A stretch of DNA of 9,479 nt from an uncultured bacterium (GTDB taxonomy: Bacteria > Cyanobacteriota > Vampirovibrionia > Gastranaerophilales > Gastranaerophilaceae): contig CAMVQX010000055.1 of assembly GCA_947169755.1 (NCBI GenBank), positions 1-9,479 of the forward strand. Direction: 5' to 3'. Below are positions 1 through 5,384 of this stretch, piece after piece (positions within the stretch are counted from its first letter, which is position 1; every line of letters starts with the position of its first letter). Below the pieces are notes generated by a model. It was not told where the DNA came from. It ran no database searches and saw only the letters and a program-made list of their open reading frames with translations. A program made the translations under genes and the position numbers.

Positions 1-242
1 TGACAAGAGGCCCGAAAGTAATCGGAGAGCAATCCCGTCAAGCTATGCGTGATTTATTAAAAGATATTCAAAGCGGTGCATTTGCCAATGAATTTATGAC
101 AGAAATGGCAAACGGTGCAAAAAACTTCAAAGAATTAAGAGCACAAAACGCAGACCACTTGATTGAAAAAGTAGGAAAAGAAATTCGCTCATCATTCGTT
201 TGGGGTGATGGCGGGAAATTTATTGACAGAAACAAAAATTGA
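1..242 (+). CDS. ilvC: Ketol-acid reductoisomerase, C-terminal end (5' truncated by window)
   Basis: This is the last 79 codons of acetohydroxyacid isomeroreductase, the NADPH- and Mg-dependent cytosolic enzyme of the second common step of valine, leucine and isoleucine synthesis. The reading frame is open from base 3, starting TRGPKVIGEQSRQAM, so the Met codon at 45 is internal and not the start. The segment matches the C-terminal helical knotted domain of class I (short form) enzymes: the TRGP stretch, 'LLKDIQSGAFANEF', and the closing 'IEKVGKEIRS' block in which the family usually reads hpIEkvGkkLR. A tail of about 15 residues (from FVWGDGG to the stop) follows where many family members end with MMPW or similar. 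The NADPH-binding domain lies outside the window. No clear terminator follows before the next gene. Identification rests on pattern recognition of the conserved C-terminus and is fairly secure. Confidence 0.88.
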   Translation, partial: TRGPKVIGEQSRQAMRDLLKDIQSGAFANEFMTEMANGAKNFKELRAQNADHLIEKVGKEIRSSFVWGDGGKFIDRNKN

Positions 243-300
243 CGAAAGGAGAATGTTTACGAAGGTTTGAAAATAGAAACTTAAACCGTCGCAGACAATG

Positions 301-320
301 GTATAAAACATGTTTGATAC
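301..320. promoter_or_regulatory. Imperfect 20-base palindrome over the HD-gene start codon
   Basis: The sequence GTATAAAACATGTTTGATAC is self-complementary in 9 of its 10 base pairs, with the central CATG containing the ATG start codon. The first 14 bases after the initial G (TATAAAACATGTTT) recur at 2551-2564 ahead of the winged-helix gene. It could be a repressor operator or an RNA element affecting initiation. In AT-rich DNA one such palindrome is expected by chance in a window of this size, so a regulatory role is only suggested by its position and its second copy. Confidence 0.3.
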
Positions 321-1152
321 AGATGTAGATTATGAAGTAGTAGTATTTTCAGTAGGGGATACAAAAGCCGGAACAAAAATGGGCAAGCTGCAATTAAAAA
401 ATATGAGTGATGATACTTTACTCAACTGTATTCTTTGGGAAGAAACTTTGAACCGATTTGACAATAAAATTTTCAGAACAGGTAATATCGTAAGAATTGT
501 TTCTGCTACATTCAACGAAAAATACAACAATTGCCTTGTTTCGGCATTAGCTCTTGTAAAAGAAGCAAAACTCGGTTTGGAAGAAAATGAACGCGAAAAA
601 GCCTATTCCGAATTAGTATCATATTTTAATAAAATTCAAAATGAAAAATTGAGAACATTTTTATCAAATTATTTTGAAGAACACAAAGACAAAATAAAAG
701 TTGCTCCGGCAGCAAAATTAATGCATCATAACTACGTTGGCGGTTTGATGGTTCACACATTAGAATGTTTGAAATATGCAGAGCATAATATGGATATTTC
801 TGATTATAAATTCAATCGTGATAATATTTTGGCGGCGTGTATTTTGCACGATATCGGGAAAATATTTGAATACACAATTAATATAGAGACCGGGTTGATA
901 GATTATGATGAAGATTTTAGAAAAGTTTGGTTAACACATTCACAATACGGATTTTCTATGTGCATGTCAAACGGATTTAATGAAGTTGCAAAGATGATTG
1001 CTGCACATCATGGCAGAAGCGATTGGGGTGCAATTATCGATTTAGACCAAAAAGATTTAGAACCCGAACTATATTTCTTACATTTTGTTGATAATTTATC
1101 TGCAAAATTCGGCAGAATAAATGTCCATATGTTAGAAGGAAAAGGAGCATAA
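310..1152 (+). CDS. YhaM-like 3'-5' exoribonuclease (OB-fold + HD domain)
   Basis: A 280-residue soluble protein with the architecture of Bacillus YhaM / Staphylococcus CbfI, metal-dependent 3'-5' exoribonucleases of roughly 310 residues. Residues about 8-85 look like the nucleic-acid-binding OB-fold (VVFSVGDTKAGTKMGKLQL ... CILWEE ... GNIVRI). Residues about 130-270 are the HD phosphohydrolase domain: PAAKLMHHNYVGGLMVHT with H149, the H180-D181 pair in 'CILHDIGK', H210, H233-H234 in 'AAHHGRSDWG', and D261 in 'LHFVDNLSAK'. These are the metal ligands and closing motif expected in YhaM. The ATG at 310 is the first possible start, because in-frame stops lie at 268, 274 and 304. It has no recognisable SD and sits inside a palindrome (301-320). 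The stop is 3 bases before the first kinase gene, whose SD lies in this coding region, so the genes are probably co-transcribed and coupled. The exoribonuclease activity is inferred from the family; a related HD phosphohydrolase role remains possible. Confidence 0.85.
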   Translation: MFDTDVDYEVVVFSVGDTKAGTKMGKLQLKNMSDDTLLNCILWEETLNRFDNKIFRTGNIVRIVSATFNEKYNNCLVSALALVKEAKLGLEENEREKAYSELVSYFNKIQNEKLRTFLSNYFEEHKDKIKVAPAAKLMHHNYVGGLMVHTLECLKYAEHNMDISDYKFNRDNILAACILHDIGKIFEYTINIETGLIDYDEDFRKVWLTHSQYGFSMCMSNGFNEVAKMIAAHHGRSDWGAIIDLDQKDLEPELYFLHFVDNLSAKFGRINVHMLEGKGA

Positions 1153-1155
1153 AAA

Positions 1156-1842
1156 TTGGCAAAATTAACCGAAAAACATAATTATCAAGGAACACTTGTT
1201 TGTGTTGAAGGTATTGACGGTTCCGGAAAATCCACACAGCTTGAACTTTTAAGAGATTGGCTTAAATTAATAGGGCAAGATGTTATTTTTACTGAGTGGA
1301 ACTCTTCAGAACTTATAAGCCAGACTACAAAATTAGCAAAAAAGAAAAATATGTTGTCCCCAAGAACTTTTTCGCTTTTACACGCTGTTGATTTTGCGGA
1401 TAGGTTAAAACAGGTAATTGCACCTGCTCTGAAAGCGGGGTTTATAGTATTGGCTGACAGATATGCATATACAGCATTTGCAAGAGATGTTGCAAGAGGT
1501 GTTGATCCTAATTGGGTCAGAGAAGTTTATAGTTTTGCGATAAAGCCTGATCTGGCTATATATTTTGACATAGAGCCTAAAGAAGCGATGGCAAGGATTT
1601 GTGCTAATCGTGCTCCAAAATTTTATGAAGCCGGAATGGATTTGAAACTAAGTAACGATCCATACGAAAGTTATATGATTTTTCAAGGACGTGTAACAAA
1701 AGAATATAAAAAGATGGTTAAAGAATTTGGACTTGTGCGACTTGATGCAATGGATTCGATACATTCAAAACAAGTTGAAATACGGCAAATGCTGATAGAT
1801 GTATTAAAAAGTAAAGGGGTAAACATAGATGACACAATTTAA
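1156..1842 (+). CDS. Divergent thymidylate-kinase-family P-loop kinase, copy 1
   Basis: A 228-residue cytosolic P-loop nucleotide kinase of the thymidylate kinase (Tmk) family, which phosphorylates dTMP to dTDP with ATP. A TTG start at 1156 is chosen because a strong SD, AAAGGAG at 1141-1147, lies 8 bases upstream; no in-frame ATG gives the full P-loop. The Walker A loop is GIDGSGKS at residues 19-26; DRY is at 101-103, preceded by 'APALKAGFIVLA' exactly as in Tmk; 'PDLAIYFDI' at 131-139 matches the Tmk PDLTxxLD strand; and a lid-like segment with R147 and R152 follows. Several Tmk signatures are replaced: the usual TREPGG reads TEWNSS (46-51), the substrate-side Arg in ADRAQ aligns with F80 in VDFADRL, and the AYQG after DRY reads ARDVARG. 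Family membership is secure, but the natural substrate may not be dTMP. It overlaps its paralogue by 14 bases. Confidence 0.85.
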   Translation: MAKLTEKHNYQGTLVCVEGIDGSGKSTQLELLRDWLKLIGQDVIFTEWNSSELISQTTKLAKKKNMLSPRTFSLLHAVDFADRLKQVIAPALKAGFIVLADRYAYTAFARDVARGVDPNWVREVYSFAIKPDLAIYFDIEPKEAMARICANRAPKFYEAGMDLKLSNDPYESYMIFQGRVTKEYKKMVKEFGLVRLDAMDSIHSKQVEIRQMLIDVLKSKGVNIDDTI

Positions 1843-2500
1843 AACAAAAAACGGTTATGACGGTTTACTCATTGTTATAGAAGGTACTGACGGCTCGGGG
1901 AAATCCACTCAACTTGAGCTGCTAAAGAAATCTATTCAAGCACAGTCGTACGGTGTAATGGTTTCTGAGTGGAAAACATCTCGATTAATCGCAAATGTAA
2001 TTGATGATGCAAAAGAGAGAAACCTTCTTAATGCCACAACATTCAGCCTTTTGTACGCTGCTGATTTTGCCGACAGATTGGAAAACCAAATAATTCCGGC
2101 ACTAAAATCGGGATTTATTGTACTTTTAGACAGATATTATTATACAGCTCTTGCGCGTGATGTTGTGCGAGGTCAAGATATTGAATGGGTAAAGAATTTA
2201 TACGATTATGCGCCTGAACCTGATTTGGTATTTTATCTTGATATGCCGGTAGATGTCTTATTGAAGAGAATTATCGGGACAACAGGTTTGAATTACTATG
2301 AAAGCGGGCGAGATGTAGGATTTTCAACAGATTTTTATAAGAGTTTTGAGATTTACCAGAATAAATGCTTAGAACAATATAATAATATGAAAAACGAATA
2401 TAATTTTAAAAGCATTGACGGTACAAAATCGATTGAAGATATTCATAAAATTATGAACGCTGAGGTTCAGAAAATTTTGAACTCCGGTGTACTGGATTAA
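1829..2500 (+). CDS. Divergent thymidylate-kinase-family P-loop kinase, copy 2
   Basis: A 223-residue paralogue of the preceding kinase. Aligned without gaps over 210 residues, the two are about 43% identical by hand count (91 positions), with identical stretches around the P-loop (DGSGKSTQLELL) and near-identical ones around DFADRL, GFIVL and DRY. Walker A is GTDGSGKS at 19-26 and DRY is at 101-103. It shares the subfamily replacements EW(K)TS for REPGG, DFADRL for ADRAQ, and ARDVVRG for AYQG. The lid differs: copy 1 has NRAPKFYEAG, while this copy has TTGLNYYESG, so R152 is lost although R147 and R161 remain. The ATG at 1829 has the SD AAAGGGG (1813-1819) 9 bases upstream, inside copy 1, and the reading frames overlap by 14 bases, so translation is probably coupled. 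Possible roles are a second substrate specificity or a heterodimer partner, since Tmk enzymes are dimers; neither can be shown from sequence. Confidence 0.83.
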   Translation: MTQFKTKNGYDGLLIVIEGTDGSGKSTQLELLKKSIQAQSYGVMVSEWKTSRLIANVIDDAKERNLLNATTFSLLYAADFADRLENQIIPALKSGFIVLLDRYYYTALARDVVRGQDIEWVKNLYDYAPEPDLVFYLDMPVDVLLKRIIGTTGLNYYESGRDVGFSTDFYKSFEIYQNKCLEQYNNMKNEYNFKSIDGTKSIEDIHKIMNAEVQKILNSGVLD

Positions 2501-2526
2501 AAAATTGTTACCAAAATAAACAAAAA

Positions 2527-2567
2527 TTTACGTTATGAAACATTTTGCACTATAAAACATGTTTTAT
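2527..2567 (+). promoter_or_regulatory. Candidate promoter with overlapping 16-base perfect palindrome
   Basis: In the 108-base gap before the winged-helix gene, TTTACG (2527-2532) and TATAAA (2551-2556) with an 18-base spacer form a plausible sigma-70-type promoter. The -10 is the left part of a perfect palindrome, ATAAAACATGTTTTAT (2552-2567), so a protein binding the palindrome would block it. The left arm and centre match the palindrome at 301-320. An alternative reading is TTGCAC at 2545-2550 with TATGAT at 2565-2570, but that spacer is only 14 bases. Confidence 0.35.
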
Positions 2568-2608
2568 GATAGATTAAAAAATGTAGAGAATAGTTTAAGG
2601 AGATTGTA

Positions 2609-3232
2609 ATGTCGGAATATTTGAGCAAAGAAGAGATTAAACAATGGAGAAGCTCATTAGAAAAAATTACGTTAGAAGAGTTCGCTGCCAGATTAGGGAA
2701 AAAAATAGAATCATCGAAACCGACAAATGATTTGGTTGATATTGTGCTTAAAGGAAAGCCCGTAGTAGAAGATGATTACAAACAAACTCATGCTGAAAGA
2801 TTGAGCGCAATTGCAGAAAGAGCTTTTGAAAGAGAACAACAAATTGCTCCGACTCCGTTTTCTATAAACAGATTACAAGCCGAAGAAGCACCTCAGAGTG
2901 TAAAAGAAAAAACTGTAGAGAAAAAATCTTCTTCAAAAACTACTGCAAAAACAACTTCGAAAAAAGTCGAAAAAACTGCTACTAAAAAAACAAAAGTTGA
3001 AGACTTGAGAGAAGAAGTAAGGATAGTATTTAAAAAAGCTTTGACAGACAGAGAACAAAAAGTTTTCGACCATTTTGCACAGCATAAAGGCAAAATTGTT
3101 TATGCAAAAGATCTTGCGGCAATTTTAGATTTGCCAAGAGATTATGTATATAAATATATTAAAAATCTAAGAGCAAAAATTGAAGGTGATAAACTTGAAA
3201 ATGCTGACAAAGGCGGATTCATTTTAAAATAA
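2609..3232 (+). CDS. Unrecognised protein with Lys-rich linker and C-terminal winged-helix-like domain
   Basis: A 207-residue soluble, basic protein that I cannot name. Residues 1-50 form a predicted helical head (SKEEIKQWRSSLEKITLEE). Residues about 96-130 are a low-complexity linker rich in Lys, Ser and Thr. Residues about 145-207 resemble the winged helix of OmpR/PhoB-type regulators: 'LTDREQKVFDHFAQHKGKIV' parallels the LTxxExxLLxxLaxxpGrvv start, then a short helix-turn-helix (KDLAAILDLPRDYVYKYIKNLRAKI, in place of the VxxhIxxLRxKL recognition helix), and a terminal hairpin 'ADKGGFIL' like the family's vrGvGYxl. No receiver domain is present. The start is well supported by AAGGAG at 2597-2602, 6 bases before ATG. 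It has its own promoter region and ends at a hairpin terminator, so it is probably monocistronic. DNA binding is inferred; it could be an orphan regulator or a nucleoid- or replication-associated protein. Confidence 0.75.
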   Translation: MSEYLSKEEIKQWRSSLEKITLEEFAARLGKKIESSKPTNDLVDIVLKGKPVVEDDYKQTHAERLSAIAERAFEREQQIAPTPFSINRLQAEEAPQSVKEKTVEKKSSSKTTAKTTSKKVEKTATKKTKVEDLREEVRIVFKKALTDREQKVFDHFAQHKGKIVYAKDLAAILDLPRDYVYKYIKNLRAKIEGDKLENADKGGFILK

Positions 3233-3235
3233 ACA

Positions 3236-3263
3236 AAAAAAAGACCTTTCGGTCTTTTTTTTT
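3236..3263. terminator. Bidirectional intrinsic terminator between convergent genes
   Basis: An A-rich left arm ending AAAGACC, a TTTC loop at 3247-3250, and GGTCTTT running into a nine-T tract (3255-3263) form a stable hairpin with a T tract on the plus strand. Read on the minus strand, the A run becomes a U tract, so it can also stop the MFS gene, whose stop codon (3262-3264) overlaps the T tract. It serves both converging transcripts. Confidence 0.9.
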
Positions 3264-4647
3264 ATGTATTTTTCTCTTTTACCGAGTTAGTGATAAATGC
3301 CGCTATCAAAAGACAAATTGCACCGACTAGAAATGTATATTCCCAATGATAATTTATGTAGTCTGAACCCATTGTGAATGAACATTGGTTTATAAACCAA
3401 GCAACCAAGGTGCAAACTAAAACTTGCGGACCTGCGATAAATATATTAAAAATACCCATTACAGAGCCTTCTGTCCCTTTTTTTATGAATTGAGAAAGCA
3501 TTGCAAATGGCAGTGCGCAAATACTTGCCCAACCAATTCCGGCAACCCCCATCATGCCTGCTACGACCTTTGGATTTTTTGAGAAAAACATACCCATATA
3601 TGCCAAAATCATTGTTATCAAAGATATTATGTGTACTTTTTTGTTTGTATATTTTGCTGACAAAATTCCGATTGGTATAGCAACCAAAAAACATACAAGA
3701 TTAAATATTGCAAAACATACTGATGAAAAATTTGTACCGTTCAATGTTGCATGCGCATATAAATCTTTAGTCGTCTGAGCTGCTGATGTCAAATCCGGTA
3801 CACAATAGATTGTATGAACAGCGTATTGCGTGAAGAAAATCATCATACACATTGTTCCGATCCAGGTGAAAAATTGCATTGTGCAGATTTTTGAGACTTC
3901 AGGTGAAAGTGCAAAAAATCCTTTCAAGCTATCAATAAATGTTTCTTTACTTTTTTGCGCCTCATTTTTTTCTGTTTGTTGTTTATGAGTTTTATGCTCT
4001 TGTATTGTCATACAAGTCCACAACATACCTAAAGTAAACGCAATAGCAGCCATTACAAATTGTGCCGATATTGACATTTGTTTGTTAAATACAGCATTTA
4101 CAAACGGAGCAGTACCTGCTGCTATTACAGAACCAAGACCTATTGCAAGGCTGATATAAGAATTTGCAAGAGAATGTTGCTCTTCCGGTACAACATCAGG
4201 AACGAGTGCCCTGTATGGACCTTGTGCAACATTCACACAAGCATCAATTACCCAGATCATAATAGCAGCAATCAAAAGTGCACTCCAAGCCGGCAGGTCC
4301 AACCCGGTTATATTATGCAATAAGTTTGCAACTGATGCTGATTTTGGAAAAATTAAAAGTGCCAATGATGCTAAAATTGCTCCGCCTAAAAGGTATGGTC
4401 TGCGTCTTCCCCAAGGTGAAATCGTTTTATCACTAAGTGCACCGACAAGCGGTTGAACCACCATCCCCGTAAACGGACCTGCAAGCCAAATAAGCCCGTA
4501 TATAAATGGTGATGCCCCCAGGTTCTCCGTAACAGGACCTGAAAGAATTATTCTCATTTGCCAAGCAAACTGCAACCCGAAAAATCCGAGTGCAAAATTC
4601 AAAAACTGTGCTGCCGTAAATTTCTTTAATACATTATCTTCACTCAT
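3262..4647 (-). CDS. MFS transporter, SLC45 / sucrose-transporter-like (sugar:cation symport)
   Basis: A 461-residue inner-membrane protein with about 12 hydrophobic segments, split into two halves by a hydrophilic, charged loop at about 216-240. It fits the glycoside-pentoside-hexuronide symporter group of the major facilitator superfamily, close to plant sucrose transporters and animal SLC45. 'GPFTGMVVQPLVGALSDK' at 57-74 ends in the loop 2-3 motif SDKTISPWGRRRP (72-84), where the GRRRP run is typical of the group. D135 and 'QGPYRALVPD' (142-151) match the D-x-N-x-x-QGPxRAL signature of sucrose transporters, and 'GIFNIFIAGPQVLV' in the C-terminal half matches their (L/V)xNxxIxxPQ stretch. 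The likely job is proton-coupled uptake of a sugar or glycoside; the substrate cannot be told. Start ATG at 4647 has GGGGG (4655-4659) 7 bases upstream. No sugar-metabolic gene is beside it. Confidence 0.82.
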   Translation of the reverse strand: MSEDNVLKKFTAAQFLNFALGFFGLQFAWQMRIILSGPVTENLGASPFIYGLIWLAGPFTGMVVQPLVGALSDKTISPWGRRRPYLLGGAILASLALLIFPKSASVANLLHNITGLDLPAWSALLIAAIMIWVIDACVNVAQGPYRALVPDVVPEEQHSLANSYISLAIGLGSVIAAGTAPFVNAVFNKQMSISAQFVMAAIAFTLGMLWTCMTIQEHKTHKQQTEKNEAQKSKETFIDSLKGFFALSPEVSKICTMQFFTWIGTMCMMIFFTQYAVHTIYCVPDLTSAAQTTKDLYAHATLNGTNFSSVCFAIFNLVCFLVAIPIGILSAKYTNKKVHIISLITMILAYMGMFFSKNPKVVAGMMGVAGIGWASICALPFAMLSQFIKKGTEGSVMGIFNIFIAGPQVLVCTLVAWFINQCSFTMGSDYINYHWEYTFLVGAICLLIAAFITNSVKEKNT

Positions 4648-4675
4648 AAATTATCCCCCAAAAAGATACTTTATA

Positions 4676-4704
4676 AGTGTAACGTGAAAATTTAAACCGG
4701 TCAA
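4676..4704 (-). promoter_or_regulatory. Candidate promoter for the MFS transporter
   Basis: On the minus strand, TTGACC (4704-4699) and TACACT (4681-4676) are separated by 17 bases, a good sigma-70-like arrangement in the 78-base gap between the small kinase and the transporter. It would let the transporter be expressed apart from the kinase upstream. Confidence 0.4.
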
Positions 4705-4725
4705 TAATATTAATAATTATAAAAT

Positions 4726-5238
4726 TTATTGTTTTTGCAATTCAAAAATAATTTTCATAACTTTATTTTTTAAACTTTCATAATCAGAATTATTTTCAAT
4801 TATATAATCCCAATCTTTTACATTGTCCAACCCGGTTTCGGTTACATCATCTTCTCCGATTAATTGTCCACGTGAAGCTCTTGTCTCACGGGAAGCTTCA
4901 ACTCTGATTGCTATTGCACCTGCAGCTTTGAATACTTCATATTCGTGCGGGACACGTACATCCGTTACCATTATATTCCCGTCTTGTTCAAGAATTTTTT
5001 TCAACCAATAATCAGGGTCTTGAGCCCTGCCCCAGTTTCCCAAATTTATTAAATCCTGACGATAAATCGGTTTATTTTTTTCGATTTCTTCGTATGTTAA
5101 TCCTTTTTCTTTTCCGTATGTAAGTTTTATAATATCCCCCATAGCACATCTTCTAAAATCAGGCATCTCGGAAAGCATTATTTTTGCAACCGTATCTTTG
5201 CCGGAATATTGTTTACCTGAAAAAATTATTATTGCCAT
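4726..5238 (-). CDS. Small P-loop kinase resembling phosphomevalonate kinase / dNMP kinase
   Basis: A 170-residue soluble P-loop kinase. I place the start at 5238 (MAIIIFSGK), not at the upstream in-frame ATG at 5268, because TAGGAGA (5252-5246) lies 8 bases before it. Walker A is GKQYSGKD at 8-15, with Asp in place of the usual Ser/Thr. This GKxxSGKD form is seen in animal-type phosphomevalonate kinases and in T4-type deoxynucleoside monophosphate kinases. Further matches are 'RQDLINLGNWGRAQDPDYW' (60-78), 'MVTDVRVPHEYEVFKAAGA' (90-108), a run of Arg residues in a lid-like stretch (RVEASRETRASRG), 'DDVTETGLDN' (130-139), and a terminal 'DYIIENN' strand. The reaction is probably ATP-dependent phosphorylation of a monophosphate, more likely a (deoxy)nucleotide than phosphomevalonate because no mevalonate-pathway gene is nearby. 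It precedes the MFS gene on the same strand, but a promoter between them suggests separate control. Confidence 0.72.
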   Translation of the reverse strand: MAIIIFSGKQYSGKDTVAKIMLSEMPDFRRCAMGDIIKLTYGKEKGLTYEEIEKNKPIYRQDLINLGNWGRAQDPDYWLKKILEQDGNIMVTDVRVPHEYEVFKAAGAIAIRVEASRETRASRGQLIGEDDVTETGLDNVKDWDYIIENNSDYESLKNKVMKIIFELQKQ

Positions 5239-5384
5239 AAATTTATCTCCTAAATTGTAATATATCATAAAATATTAAATAACCTCATTCCCTTAACATT
5301 TTTTATAACTTAATTGCATTTTTACTATGTTAGTAATAACATGTAGAGACGAGTGTAAATAGTACAATATATTGGAAATAGGTT
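5239..5384. promoter_or_regulatory. Divergent intergenic region, candidate glyQ promoter
   Basis: This 146-base AT-rich gap separates the minus-strand kinase from glyQ and must hold both promoters. For glyQ, TTGCAT (5314-5319) and TAACAT (5337-5342) are 17 bases apart. The -10 overlaps a small dyad, TGTTA-GTAA-TAACA (5328-5341), that could be an operator or chance. I could not pick a convincing promoter for the kinase. The glyQ SD is weak: only TTGGAA (5372-5377) and AGG just before the ATG. Confidence 0.35.

Noticed and set aside
45..242. A separate 65-residue small protein starting at ATG 45
   Set aside because: The frame is open upstream to base 3 and the added residues (TRGPKVIGEQ...) continue the IlvC C-terminus, so this ATG is internal.
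2501..2608. Intrinsic terminator after the second kinase
   Set aside because: The only strong dyad (2552-2567) has no stable GC stem and no following T run, so it looks more like an operator than a terminator; read-through into the winged-helix gene cannot be excluded.
2893..3093. Minus-strand 66-codon ORF opposite the winged-helix gene
   Set aside because: It is the mirror of the lysine-rich linker and neighbouring region; it has no SD or recognisable domain and is rich in Phe/Val as expected for a shadow of Lys codons.
5239..5268. Ten-residue N-terminal extension of the small kinase from ATG at 5268
   Set aside because: A good SD lies 8 bases before the ATG at 5238 and the extension (MIYYNLGDKF) precedes the conserved beta strand and P-loop; the longer start has no SD that I can see.
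2581..5349. Shared 9-mer ATGTAGAGA at 2581-2589 and 5341-5349, both in leaders
   Set aside because: A 9-base match is easily expected by chance in this length of AT-rich DNA, and its distance from the start codons differs (about 19 versus 35 bases).
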